A DNA stretch of 64,000 bases, from the NCBI GenBank assembly GCA_034717495.1, contig JAYELL010000057.1:1-64000 (forward strand), given 5' to 3'. Made by a program: the position numbers and the translations under genes. The notes under the pieces were generated by a model. That model ran no database searches. It saw nothing but the letters and a program-made list of their open reading frames with translations, and was not told where the DNA came from. This document shows, piece after piece, positions 32,676 through 41,511 of this stretch. This stretch comes from Chloroflexota bacterium (GTDB lineage: Bacteria > Chloroflexota > Anaerolineae > JAAEKA01). Numbering within the stretch: position 1 is the first letter of the stretch; every line of letters begins with the position of its first letter.

Positions 32676-33619
32676 GTTGATAGGGCACTCAATTTCTCGA
32701 TGTCTTCCGGGGTACCGACCGACAGGCGGCTAACGCTGCGATCGATCCTTCGCATCAGTTTGCTTAACACATCGCCCGAGCCAATCTCGATCACGATGTC
32801 AATGTCGCTCTCCACCAGCGTACGCATGGAATCAGCCCAGAGCACAGGGGATGTTAACTGCTCCACCAGGTCTTCACGTATCGCATCTGCCTGATCTATC
32901 GGCCTTGCATAAACATTGCTCACCACCGGAATCCTGGCATCGTCTATCGACGTGTTTTCCACAGCCACGCGAAGTGCCTCGGCGGCCGGCGCCATCAACG
33001 GGGAATGGGCAGCTATACTCACTGCCAGCCGGACTACCTTACGGGCGCCGGCCGCCTCGGCAAGCGCCATGGCCCGTTCCAGGGACGGCATATCGCCTGA
33101 GACCACGACCTGCCCCGGGCAATTATCGTTGGCAACCTGGACCACGCCATCCGTGGCTATGCGGGCACTCTCGCAAACATCTTCCATCGTAGCCATGTCC
33201 AACCCGAGGACAGCAGCCATGCCACCCCGGTTTCTTTTGCCAGCTTCCTTCATAAGACGACCACGCTCGCGCACGAGGCGCAGGGCATCGGCATACGAAA
33301 GGGATTCGGCGGCAACCAGTGCCGAATACTCTCCCAGGCTATGCCCTGCAACGGCGGCCGGCGCAGCCATAGCCGGCGTGACTTCCTGAATAGCTCGCAA
33401 TGTGGCGATACTGCTCGCAAGCAGGGCAGGCTGGGCATTAATGGTGTCGGTAAGAGCCTCTTGCGGCCCGGTAAAACAAAGGGTGGAAAGAGAAAAGCCC
33501 AATACCTCATCGGCCTCTGCCATGGCATCACGGGCGCTCTCAAACACTTCTGCCAGCGCTTGAGCCATGCCAACGGCTTGCGATCCCTGTCCCGGGAAAA
33601 GGAATGCGGTCGAGCTCAT
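32672..33619 (-). CDS. fabD: Malonyl-CoA:ACP transacylase FabD
   Basis: 315 residues from ATG 33619. The start MSSTAFLFPGQGSQAVGM is the family N-terminus; the 16 upstream codons in frame are not. The nucleophile serine is in GHSLGEYSALV, the catalytic histidine in AAHSPLM, and NDNCPGQVVVSG and FFDIGSGDVL-like EIGSGDVLSKLM are present. It loads malonyl groups onto ACP. It is coupled to fabG by a 4-base overlap and follows rpmF by 125 bases. plsX, which often sits here, is absent. Confidence 0.95.
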   Translation of the reverse strand: MSSTAFLFPGQGSQAVGMAQALAEVFESARDAMAEADEVLGFSLSTLCFTGPQEALTDTINAQPALLASSIATLRAIQEVTPAMAAPAAVAGHSLGEYSALVAAESLSYADALRLVRERGRLMKEAGKRNRGGMAAVLGLDMATMEDVCESARIATDGVVQVANDNCPGQVVVSGDMPSLERAMALAEAAGARKVVRLAVSIAAHSPLMAPAAEALRVAVENTSIDDARIPVVSNVYARPIDQADAIREDLVEQLTSPVLWADSMRTLVESDIDIVIEIGSGDVLSKLMRRIDRSVSRLSVGTPEDIEKLSALST

Positions 33620-33744
33620 TTTTCTGTCTGTCAAAAAACGGGAGATCTGGACGATATAGGATGCCAAATCCCCCGAGCTGCCGGCACTACTCGAGTCATC
33701 TCGTTGAGCCGATCATGGGTCCTGTCAGAATACTTCGAATTATC

Positions 33745-33930
33745 CTATTCCTCTTCAAATTCCACCACAGTGCGGCCGCGGTAGGTGCCACATTCGGCGC
33801 ACGCACGGTGAGACCGGTGCTTCTCGTGGCACTGGGGGCACTCGACCAGCCGGGGGACAATGAGCGCATGGTGGGCTCGGCGCCGATTTCGGCGTCCTTT
33901 CGAAATCTTTCGTTTTGGCAACGGGGCCAT
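33745..33930 (-). CDS. rpmF: 50S ribosomal protein L32
   Basis: 61 residues: MAPLPKRKISKGRRNRRRAH, a zinc-ribbon with CPQC and CAEC, and a C-terminal YRGRTVVEFEEE. It is a small protein of the large subunit. The ribosome binding site GAGGAGAG precedes the ATG. It sits in the conserved DUF177-rpmF pair, ahead of the fatty acid genes. Confidence 0.97.
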   Translation of the reverse strand: MAPLPKRKISKGRRNRRRAHHALIVPRLVECPQCHEKHRSHRACAECGTYRGRTVVEFEEE

Positions 33931-33972
33931 TGCTTTCTCTCCTCTTGTTTACCTACTTATCCAAAAAAGGTG

Positions 33973-34524
33973 CTATTGAGTATCCAATTCACTGAGCAAC
34001 ACGCTTAAATCCTGCCATCTTGCATCGATCTCAGCGGTATCGCAGTCACAACTTTCCACATTCCGGTCACGACCACAGATCGGGCAGAGACCACCACAGT
34101 CTTGTCTGCAGAGGACCTGCATGGGGAGCGCCAGTAATAATGCCTGTCGCAGCACCTCTTCCAGGTCGAGGATATGCTGGTCATTGATCAGCAGAGCACT
34201 GTCCTCTTCTTCGAACTTCAAATAGGTGCCGCGCACAACATCGATCGTCGGCTGGAATTCCTCTTCTACATCCAATGTGACAGGAACCTGGATGCTTGTC
34301 AGGCAGCGACTACATGGCACGATGACTTCTCCCGTCAAGGTGCTCTCAACCAGGATTCCTCGATTGGTGCGCAGCATCCTGACCTTGCCCAGCAGGGGCT
34401 CAACCTGGGCAACCGCCGCTTCATCCGAATCGAGCAGGGCGACGACATCGTACACCCGGGTCGATCCGATAGGCTCCTTCAGGAGCTGGGCAACGTTGAA
34501 TGCAGTCAGATTTGTCTCTATCAT
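33973..34524 (-). CDS. DUF177/YceD protein (23S rRNA accumulation)
   Basis: 183 residues from ATG 34524; a GTG three codons earlier is also possible and neither has a clear ribosome binding site. It carries the DUF177 signature with four cysteine-rich elements: VPCSRCLTSIQVPV, CRQDCGGLCPICG and SCDCD, probably a metal site. YceD (E. coli) and its plant homologue are needed for 23S rRNA accumulation. The adjacency to rpmF is conserved across bacteria and supports the call. Confidence 0.92.
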   Translation of the reverse strand: MIETNLTAFNVAQLLKEPIGSTRVYDVVALLDSDEAAVAQVEPLLGKVRMLRTNRGILVESTLTGEVIVPCSRCLTSIQVPVTLDVEEEFQPTIDVVRGTYLKFEEEDSALLINDQHILDLEEVLRQALLLALPMQVLCRQDCGGLCPICGRDRNVESCDCDTAEIDARWQDLSVLLSELDTQ

Positions 34525-34681
34525 AAAAAACACTAGCGCAAGCGGTGTGACTCCAACCTGTCGCCCTTACGGTGGACAAGCGTCAAGCATGGATATACCC
34601 GCCTAGGCACGCTAGACGCTGCATTATAGGTCAGCAAGAGGTGAATGTCAAAAAAACGCTCTGGCAACGCAGCCAGTGCGG

Positions 34682-35140
34682 TTAATCTCTATCCGCCAGT
34701 TGGACCTGCAGGGTGCGAACACCGTTTTCCACTTCCCTGTGAAGGCGCATTACTTCCTCGGACAAGCGTGTCAGCGACTGTAATGCGTATTGATCCGCCT
34801 CGGCACGCATTGCCGCCATCTCGCTGTGAGCTTCCACGACGATCTCGTTGCCTTTTTGGCGGGCGTCTTCCACGATCTCATGCTCTTCCACTAATTCAGT
34901 GGCCTGTTCTCGAGCCATCTGCACGATTCGACTCGCCTCTTCGTTGGCTTGGGCGATAATACGGTCTCTTTCACCGAGGGTTCGCTCAGCCTGCTTGATA
35001 AGATCGGGCACGGAGACGCGCATCTGATCGATAACCCGGCGAACCGCTTCTTCGTCCACCATGAGGTTTTGAGAGAACGGAATGCGTTTGCCGTTGTTTA
35101 TGATCGATTCCAATTGGTTGATGAGTTGTTGGATTTCGAT
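34682..35140 (-). CDS. Coiled-coil protein of the coaD-DUF177 neighbourhood (ATP synthase b / DivIVA-like)
   Basis: About 152 residues. It opens with IEIQQLINQLESIINNGKRI, then a long helix rich in E, A, R and Q (LIKQAERTLGERDRIIAQAN, ATELVEEHEIVEDARQK) that should form a coiled coil. Homologues lie between coaD and DUF177 in Actinobacteria and Chloroflexota and are often annotated as ATPase or DivIVA-like; the function is unknown. GTG 35149 is the nearest standard start, but the GGGAGG ribosome binding site touches it. The family alignment and an eight-base spacing both point to ATC at 35140, used here. A cytoplasmic, possibly membrane-peripheral location is likely. Confidence 0.75.
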   Translation of the reverse strand: MEIQQLINQLESIINNGKRIPFSQNLMVDEEAVRRVIDQMRVSVPDLIKQAERTLGERDRIIAQANEEASRIVQMAREQATELVEEHEIVEDARQKGNEIVVEAHSEMAAMRAEADQYALQSLTRLSEEVMRLHREVENGVRTLQVQLADRD

Positions 35141-35273
35141 GACGATCACCTCCCTGGTTGTGATCTAACTATCAGATTCGTGCCTCAAGGACAGCGCAAT
35201 CAATCATGCGTTACGCCTACCGGTTGTGGTCGGAGAGATGCGCTTCACGGGAACTAACTGCGCATTCCCCTTG

Positions 35274-35756
35274 TTAACCCTGTGCAAAGCGCGCCAACAG
35301 GGCATCCCGGACAGTAGGTGGTACCCAGGCCGAGAAATCGCCTCCCAGCCCGGCAACCTCTTTGAGCAGTGTAGAGCTGAGAAAAACATAATGCGGGCTG
35401 GTGACAAGAAAGACCGTGTCAATGTCGGGAAAAAGGGACCTGTTGGCCAGAGCAAGGCGAGACTCGTAGTCGTAATCGGTGGCGGTGCGCAGACCTCGCA
35501 CAATCACCGTTGCGCCCTCAGCACGAGCACAATCGCCTGTAAGATTCTGGTAAGTGACGACCCGTACATTCTTCAGGTGGGCCAGGGATGCCTGGGCCAG
35601 CCGGAAACGGTCGTCGGTCGCAAATAACAATCGTTTCGAGGGGGTGTCGTAGATTGCCACGACCACCTCATCGAAAAGCCCGGCGGCTCGCTCCGTGATG
35701 TCCACATGGCCACGGTGGAATGGGTCAAAGGAGCCTGGATAGAGGGCGACAACCAT
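35274..35756 (-). CDS. coaD: Pantetheine-phosphate adenylyltransferase CoaD
   Basis: 160 residues, the usual length. The nucleotidyltransferase motif ALYPGSFDPFHRGHVDI, RLLFATDDRFRLAQ, IVRGLRTATDYDYESRLALANR and the C-terminal SSTLLKEVAGLGGD are all present. It makes dephospho-CoA from 4'-phosphopantetheine and ATP, the penultimate CoA step. Its ATG shares one base with the recG stop (TAATG), so translation is coupled. CoA supply fits the fab and fakA genes in the same operon. Confidence 0.97.
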   Translation of the reverse strand: MVVALYPGSFDPFHRGHVDITERAAGLFDEVVVAIYDTPSKRLLFATDDRFRLAQASLAHLKNVRVVTYQNLTGDCARAEGATVIVRGLRTATDYDYESRLALANRSLFPDIDTVFLVTSPHYVFLSSTLLKEVAGLGGDFSAWVPPTVRDALLARFAQG

Positions 35757-38314
35757 TAGCTGATGTCTCCTTCACCCTGCCAAAACTGCTTCGTCCGTCG
35801 GGCCAGTGCCAGATGTTCCGCCGCCGCCAGGTCAGGATCCTCTTCCAGGAGCCGGGATGCCTCTGCACGAGCCTGTTCCAGCGTGCGAAGATCGCTCAGT
35901 TGAGCCAGGCGCAGGTCGGGTAGGCCACTCTGTCTTGTGCCGAAGAAATCACCCGGACCGCGCAGTTGCAGGTCCTTTTCTGCCAGAGCAAAACCGTCAT
36001 TCGATTGCTCCAGGGCGCGGAGGCGTTCGGCGGCATTGGGTGTCGTCGCGCCAGACAGCAAAATGCAGTAGGATGGATGCTCTCCCCGGCCTACTCGCCC
36101 GCGGAACTGGTGTAATTGTGCCAGCCCGAAGCGCTCGGCATCCTCGATGATAATCACCGTGGCGTTAGGGATATCGATTCCCACTTCCACGACCGATGTC
36201 GCGACCAGGACATCGATCTCGCCGAGCTGCATGGCTTGCATGACAGCCTCTTTGTCCCCCCCTTTCATGCGACCGTGCAACAAACCGAGCCTTGATTTTG
36301 GGAAGATTTCACTTTTTAGATATTCGTACTGTGGAACGGCAGCGCCTGCGTCCAGTTTTTCCGATTCCTCGACCAGCGGGTAGATGATAAAGGCCTGATG
36401 ACCCTCCCGCACCTGGCGTCGCACGAATTTGTAGGCGCGCTCCCGCTCCGCGGGGGGAAGCCAGCGGGTCTTGATGGGCTGGCGTCCCGGCGGCATCTCG
36501 TCGATAACGGAGACATCCAGGTCACCGAAAACAGTAAGGGACAGGGTACGGGGGATGGGAGTGGCGCTCATGACCAGCAGGTGGGGTACCCCACTGTGAT
36601 CAGAATCGCTACCGTTGCTGTCAGGTGCACCTTTCTGACGCAAGGAAGCGCGTTGGCGCACTCCAAAGCGATGTTGTTCGTCGATGACGGCCAATCCCAG
36701 GTTCTTGAACTCGACCCCTTCCTGGATCAACGCATGGGTGCCGATAGCTATATCGATCTCACCCGCCGCCAAAGCTTTTAACGTCTCAGCCTTTTCGACT
36801 GATCCCAGGCTGCCTGTCAACAGGGCGACCTGCACCGGCCTCTCATCGAGGCGCAGCTTTTCGAAGAAGTTGCGCAATCCATGGTAGTGCTGTTCGGCGA
36901 GAATTTCTGTGGGCGCCATCATGGCGGCCTGTGCCCCGTTGGTAACCGCCGTCCACATGGCATAGGCAGCAACGGCAGTTTTTCCGGAACCAACATCTCC
37001 CTGGAGCAACCGGCTCATGGGGTGACCGCTGTTGAGATCGCCACCGATTGCCTCAGACACCCGGCCCTGAGCCGATGTGAACTGGAAGGGAAGTGTCTCT
37101 TCGAAGGCTTGTCGATGATTCTCTTGCAGCGAGTAGCGCTGGGTTGGATAGGATCGCCATTCACTGCGCTGACGCAATACACCTATTTGGATCAAAAACA
37201 GTTCATCGAATGCCAAACGTCGCCGCCCGGCCTTCAGCATGTCCTGGCTGGCGGGGAAATGTACCTGCTCCAACGCTTCGCCCAAGGGCAAGAGACCGGC
37301 GCGGTTGCGCACGCTGGCCGGAAGATGATCGTGCAGGTTTCTGCCCCAGTTTTCCACAACCTGTTTCTGTAGATTTCTCATCCAACGGGCAGAGATTCCC
37401 TTGGTTAATGGATAGATGGGGACGATTCGGCCCGCGTGGATAAACTCCCTGTCCAACTCTTCCCAGTTGGGATTGCGCAGTACCAGGCTGCCCAAATAGC
37501 TGTCGACCTTGCCGCTGAACAGGTAGGTTTGACCGACCCGAAGTTGCCTGTCTATGTAGGGGTTAAACCAGGTTGCCTGGATCGTGGCAGTCGAGTCACC
37601 GAGAACACCCGTGACCAGGGTTCTGTTGCCCCCCGAGAGCTTGCGTTTCTTCAGGTCCCACAGATTGGCCAGGATAGTGATTTCCTCACCGTATTGCAAC
37701 TGGTAGATGGGTTTAAGGGTGTTGTAGTCGACATAGCGTCTGGGTGGCAGCCAGAGCAGATCGCCGATGGTGGTTATGCCCATCTTTTCGAGCCGAGTCG
37801 AATATCCTGGCCCCACGCCCGGCAGCCGGTCGACCGGCGTGTTGAGGGTCTCTGCGTCCACTGGTGTCGGCCGGGAGGGTTGAATGCTGTGCGGTGGTGG
37901 AGAGCTTACCCGTTGGGGTCTGGCCTCGATTTTTTCTGATGCCTCAGTTGGACGGGATGGTCTGGCCGTTTGTTCGACAGGGCTTTCCTGCTCCGCCGGT
38001 TTCTCGCCCTGGATGGCATCAATTCTTCCGCTGCTTTCCTGTTTGCCCGCGTTTTCCCATTGATCAGCATAGGCCAACAGGTTCCCGACCATGGCCTGCC
38101 GCTCCGGCACTGTTTCCAGCGTAGGATATCGCTTCAGTTCGGAGACAATCTGAGACACCAGGGCCATCTGTGCCTGTGTAGTGGCTTGTTTGCTGGCATC
38201 GCTTTGCCAGCGATCCCCCAGACGTTCGAGGCCGCCGATTACCGACTTGTTTCGATATCCTTGCTTTTTTTCCAGCGCAAGGATCTTTTGCAGGCGAACG
38301 ATTGCGTTGCTCAC
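35756..38314 (-). CDS. recG: ATP-dependent DNA helicase RecG
   Basis: About 852 residues from GTG 38314, seven bases after the degV stop. An N-terminal helical extension of about 160 residues (with a Pro/Glu-rich linker) precedes the wedge domain, which begins at VDRLPGVGPGYSTRLEKMGI. The SF2 motor follows: GDVGSGKTAVAAYA, MAPTEILAEQH, VIDEQHRFGV, MSATPIPRT, VATSVVEVGIDIPNA, QFRGRVGRG and a C-terminal GPGDFFGTRQSGLPDLRLA. RecG remodels stalled forks and branches. The N-terminal extension is seen in Thermotoga and cyanobacterial RecG as well. The frame stays open upstream to TTG 38368 inside degV. Confidence 0.95.
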   Translation of the reverse strand: MSNAIVRLQKILALEKKQGYRNKSVIGGLERLGDRWQSDASKQATTQAQMALVSQIVSELKRYPTLETVPERQAMVGNLLAYADQWENAGKQESSGRIDAIQGEKPAEQESPVEQTARPSRPTEASEKIEARPQRVSSPPPHSIQPSRPTPVDAETLNTPVDRLPGVGPGYSTRLEKMGITTIGDLLWLPPRRYVDYNTLKPIYQLQYGEEITILANLWDLKKRKLSGGNRTLVTGVLGDSTATIQATWFNPYIDRQLRVGQTYLFSGKVDSYLGSLVLRNPNWEELDREFIHAGRIVPIYPLTKGISARWMRNLQKQVVENWGRNLHDHLPASVRNRAGLLPLGEALEQVHFPASQDMLKAGRRRLAFDELFLIQIGVLRQRSEWRSYPTQRYSLQENHRQAFEETLPFQFTSAQGRVSEAIGGDLNSGHPMSRLLQGDVGSGKTAVAAYAMWTAVTNGAQAAMMAPTEILAEQHYHGLRNFFEKLRLDERPVQVALLTGSLGSVEKAETLKALAAGEIDIAIGTHALIQEGVEFKNLGLAVIDEQHRFGVRQRASLRQKGAPDSNGSDSDHSGVPHLLVMSATPIPRTLSLTVFGDLDVSVIDEMPPGRQPIKTRWLPPAERERAYKFVRRQVREGHQAFIIYPLVEESEKLDAGAAVPQYEYLKSEIFPKSRLGLLHGRMKGGDKEAVMQAMQLGEIDVLVATSVVEVGIDIPNATVIIIEDAERFGLAQLHQFRGRVGRGEHPSYCILLSGATTPNAAERLRALEQSNDGFALAEKDLQLRGPGDFFGTRQSGLPDLRLAQLSDLRTLEQARAEASRLLEEDPDLAAAEHLALARRTKQFWQGEGDIS

Positions 38315-38321
38315 GAGATGC

Positions 38322-39173
38322 CTAACCAATCGCCTCAAACACGACAACCCCCATTGCTTCCGGTCCAAGATGGACGGCCAGCGATGGATTGCAGCTCATT
38401 ACCGGGAAGTTTTGCCCTGGGTATGCCAGCTCCAGGCGCTCTAACAGAATTTCCGTTTCTTGGGAAAACCCGCGCTGCAAAACGGCAGTGCGCTGAAGAT
38501 TGGCGAATTCGGACACATAGTCAAATAGTTTGTCGACACCTTGCGCACCAGTGCGCACTTTCTCCAATGGAATGATCTTTCCGTCCTCGATTTCCAGCAC
38601 AGGCAGTATTTTGAGCATAGTTCCCAACTCGGCCTGGGCCGGGCTGATGAGTCCCTCTCGTTGCAGGTAGGGTAGCTGTTTCACCAAAAAAAACAGGTAA
38701 ACGTGGGGCAACATACCTCGAACCAGGCGATTGCAGTCATCCAGGTTATGGCCGCTGTTGGCCGCCGCCGCCGCCGCCTGGACCACGTAGCCCAGCCCCA
38801 CCGTAGTAGAAAGACTGTCTACTACCTCTATTCGGCAACGGCCCAATAACATGTTGCGGGCCATTGTGGCGGTTCGCACAGTATTGCTGAGATGGCTCGA
38901 CATGTGCAACGAAAGAATCTGATCCGTTTCTTTGTGCAACCGGGAGTATAACTCAAGGAAATCGTCAAGCGAGGGACCACTTGCGTGCGGAAGGACGGCA
39001 CTATCGCCTTTTCGCAACAGGTCGAAATACTGGCTTGGTGCTAACTCAGTACCTTCCTTGAAGTTACCTTGCTGAAGGTGGATGGTATGTGGCAGCACAT
39101 GGACATTCAGTCGTTGTGCCAACTTGGGTGAAAGATGGGCATTGCTATCGGTAACAATGGTGACGCGGGCCAC
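38322..39173 (-). CDS. DegV family fatty-acid-binding protein (FakB-like)
   Basis: 283 residues from GTG 39173 (AGGAG six bases upstream). DegV motifs are VTIVTDSNAHLSP at the N-terminus, VLPHASGPSLDDFLELY, LSLHMSSHLSNT (fatty acid carboxylate site, usually ISSxLSGT) and VEVVDSLSTTVGLGYVVQAAA. DegV proteins hold a fatty acid for phosphorylation by FakA. The gene for a FakA homologue is immediately upstream (24 bases), making this the probable FakB partner. Product acyl-phosphate would normally go to PlsX/PlsY, which are not in the window. Confidence 0.92.
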   Translation of the reverse strand: MARVTIVTDSNAHLSPKLAQRLNVHVLPHTIHLQQGNFKEGTELAPSQYFDLLRKGDSAVLPHASGPSLDDFLELYSRLHKETDQILSLHMSSHLSNTVRTATMARNMLLGRCRIEVVDSLSTTVGLGYVVQAAAAAANSGHNLDDCNRLVRGMLPHVYLFFLVKQLPYLQREGLISPAQAELGTMLKILPVLEIEDGKIIPLEKVRTGAQGVDKLFDYVSEFANLQRTAVLQRGFSQETEILLERLELAYPGQNFPVMSCNPSLAVHLGPEAMGVVVFEAIG

Positions 39174-39197
39174 GCTGCGCTCCTGTAGCTCGGTTAC

Positions 39198-40970
39198 TTA
39201 TTCGACCGAGATGATGTAATGATAGTGGGGTTGACCGCCAGAGACAATCTCCAACTCCTGGTCAGGATGGGAGCTCTGCACTTCTTTGCCCAGGACCTTC
39301 GCCGTCGCAGAGTCGATTTGGTCGCCGAAATAGATGGTTATGATCTCGGCATCGTCGATTTGCATCTGCGGCAGCAGCAGGAGCACCACCTCTTCCGGGG
39401 TTTCTCCCTTGGTGGTCAACTTATGGTTTAGCAGGCCGATCACATCCCCCTGGGAGACTTCCACGCCGTCGATGCTGGCATCGCGGACGGCGACAGTGAC
39501 CTCGCCTGTGTCGATTTGATCCAGGGATGACTTCATGGCCTGGACGTTTTCTGAGAGGCTCCTCTCGGGTTTGAAGGCCAGCATGGCACTGATTCCTTGC
39601 GGAACGGTGCGGCTGGGTACTACTTCCACCTGTTTTTCCAGACGATTTTCAGCCATTTCCTTGGCCTGGTTCGCGGCCATGATAACGTTGCTGTTGTTGG
39701 GAAGCAGGATGATCTCATCTGTGGGCAGAGCCTCGATAGCCTCCACCAATTCTTGAGTACTGGGGTTCATCGACTGTCCACCGGGTATCACGAATCCAGC
39801 CAGCAGGCTTTCAAAGACCGCACCCAGGCCAGAGCCGGGCGCCACAGTGATGACGCCCACGCCATCCAGTTTCTCCTCAGATGCCGTGACCAGCGTCTGT
39901 GGTGCGGTGCTAAGTTCATCCAAGACATCGTCGGGTGCGAAACCGGCTGCCGCCATAGCATCCATATTTTCGACCACAACGTCGGTAAGGAAGCCCTGAC
40001 TGAGGCCGTAGGAGAGGGGAACACTGGGATCGAAGTGGTGAACGTGCACTTTGATCATCGTAGAGCTTCCCTCCACCAGCGGACAGTCACCTATTTCGCT
40101 GATGTGCTGGCGGATGGAGTCGACCTCCAGATCGGTGCCCCAGATCAAAAACTGGATATCGAAGCCGAAGCGGGCCTGGGGCAGGTTGAAGGGGTCTATG
40201 GCTACGGCATCGGAGATAGGTGGGGCTTCAATTGCCCCCGCGGATGGCTCAAATCGCCCGCCCTTCAAGTATCGCAACATGCCATCGAAAATGTAGTACA
40301 ACCCTTTGCCACCTGAGTCCACGACGCCAGCCTTGGCCAGCACTGGCAGGAGACTGGGTGTGCGTTCGACACTTTCTTCGGCGGCCTGGACCGTACGCTC
40401 CATAACGAAGTGCAGGTCTTTGTCGACCGCGGCGGCCCGGCCCGCCGCGTCAGCTGAGTCTTTCATGACAGTGAGGATGGTTCCTTCAACAGGCTTGACC
40501 ACACCCTTGTAGGCCGTATCGGAGGCGGAATGAAAGGCTTCAACCAGATCGTCTGCGGTGGCGATGCTTTTGTGGCGGAATGCATGGGAAACACCACGCA
40601 GTATCTGCGAAAGAATGACACCTGAATTACCTCGGGCACCCATCAGGGCGCCCTGGGCTACGGCCTGGGCAACGCGGGAAATATCGGTTTCATCGCTCTT
40701 TTCAATCTCTCGCCATGAGGCCAGCATGGTGAGATGCATGTTCGTGCCCGTGTCTCCATCAGGTACGGGGAAGACATTAAGAGCATTTACTGTTTCCTTG
40801 TGGCGTTCCAGCCACATAAAGCCAGCCCAGATCATATTCTTGAGGTCCTGCCCATCGAAATGCTGGTGGCTTTCGCTGGATAGGAGTCCTGCCTGGAGGC
40901 CGGCGGTGTTGCTCTGAGGTTGTTCTGTTTTCGATCCGCGATCGATTTTCAATGAATATTCGCTACTCAA
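39198..40970 (-). CDS. fakA: Fatty acid kinase catalytic subunit FakA (DAK2 domain, YloV-like)
   Basis: 590 residues. The N-terminal DhaL/DAK2 domain has LNVFPVPDGDTGTNMHLTM (Mg-ATP aspartates), GARGNSGVILSQILRG and KAGVVDSGGKGLYYIFDGML. The middle DUF1949/FakA region (GFDIQFLIWG, MIKVHVHHFDPSVPLSYG) and a DegV-like C-terminal part (VITVAPGSGLGAVFESLLAG, LLPNNSNVIMAANQA) complete the architecture. FakA phosphorylates the fatty acid bound by a FakB. It is encoded between Asp23 and degV/recG, the same order as in Firmicutes. TTG 40970 is the frame's start but has no good ribosome binding site, so the first 30 residues are uncertain. Confidence 0.95.
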   Translation of the reverse strand: MSSEYSLKIDRGSKTEQPQSNTAGLQAGLLSSESHQHFDGQDLKNMIWAGFMWLERHKETVNALNVFPVPDGDTGTNMHLTMLASWREIEKSDETDISRVAQAVAQGALMGARGNSGVILSQILRGVSHAFRHKSIATADDLVEAFHSASDTAYKGVVKPVEGTILTVMKDSADAAGRAAAVDKDLHFVMERTVQAAEESVERTPSLLPVLAKAGVVDSGGKGLYYIFDGMLRYLKGGRFEPSAGAIEAPPISDAVAIDPFNLPQARFGFDIQFLIWGTDLEVDSIRQHISEIGDCPLVEGSSTMIKVHVHHFDPSVPLSYGLSQGFLTDVVVENMDAMAAAGFAPDDVLDELSTAPQTLVTASEEKLDGVGVITVAPGSGLGAVFESLLAGFVIPGGQSMNPSTQELVEAIEALPTDEIILLPNNSNVIMAANQAKEMAENRLEKQVEVVPSRTVPQGISAMLAFKPERSLSENVQAMKSSLDQIDTGEVTVAVRDASIDGVEVSQGDVIGLLNHKLTTKGETPEEVVLLLLPQMQIDDAEIITIYFGDQIDSATAKVLGKEVQSSHPDQELEIVSGGQPHYHYIISVE

Positions 40971-41005
40971 CTGTCCATCTCTTATTGAGAAATTGTAAAC
41001 TGGAA

Positions 41006-41377
41006 CTAGCCTTTGGCAACAAGCTGTTCGTCATCGACGCGCAGGCCTTGCACATGTACATTGATGGCCTCAATCGGGAGGCCGGCCACGTTCTCAAGCG
41101 TAAAACGTACCCGCCGCATGACGCCCGCAGCAACCTCGGTGATGCGGGTGCCATATTCGACAATCACGTAGATATCGACAACGATGCCATCTTCACCTCT
41201 TTGCACGGTGATACCACGGCGAGCCCCTCGCTGCAATGAGCCGGTCAAACCGGTGATGATGTTTCGGCTGCTCATGCCAACAACACCATAACACTCCTGA
41301 ACGGCTTCGGCTACCAGGGTGGCGATTGCGCTCGGTGAGACCTCTATTCGGCCTAGGTTTTCATCGGTAAATGTCAT
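41006..41377 (-). CDS. Asp23/Gls24 family protein (YloU-like, second paralogue)
   Basis: 123 residues from ATG 41377; a GTG at 41395 is an alternative. Asp23 features are LGRIEVSPSAIATLVAEAVQ, YGVVGMSSRN, IVVDIYVIVEYGTRITEVA and NVAGLPIEAINVHVQGLRV. It is the standard companion of fakA (yloU-yloV) and heads the leftward operon. Function unknown; possibly envelope stress or lipid related. It diverges from rpmB, sharing a 134-base regulatory region. Confidence 0.9.
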   Translation of the reverse strand: MTFTDENLGRIEVSPSAIATLVAEAVQECYGVVGMSSRNIITGLTGSLQRGARRGITVQRGEDGIVVDIYVIVEYGTRITEVAAGVMRRVRFTLENVAGLPIEAINVHVQGLRVDDEQLVAKG

Positions 41378-41402
41378 TGCAGTTTTGCCGTCCACACAAG
41401 AG

Positions 41403-41432
41403 TTTGCAGAAAATCAGTTGCTATGGTATCAT
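41403..41432 (+). promoter_or_regulatory. Promoter of rpmB
   Basis: TTTGCA (41403-41408) and TATCAT (41427-41432, five of six) are separated by 18 bases on the plus strand. Transcription would start near 41439, ahead of the leader hairpin at 41456. Confidence 0.45.
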
Positions 41433-41455
41433 AGCCTCAGTCATGTAGGAGACTG

Positions 41456-41482
41456 CCCCGAGGCACGGTGCCACGGGGTTTT
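41456..41482 (+). promoter_or_regulatory. Terminator-like hairpin (possible attenuator) in the rpmB leader
   Basis: CCCCG (41456-41460) pairs with CGGGG (41474-41478) and GGCA with TGCC inside, followed at once by TTTTACTTT. The structure lies between the predicted promoter and ATG 41512, so an intrinsic terminator would stop rpmB transcription unless relieved. Autoregulation by L28 or another ribosomal ligand is conceivable. Confidence 0.5.
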
Positions 41483-41511
41483 ACTTTGCACGGGAAGCGA
41501 GGAATTGGACA

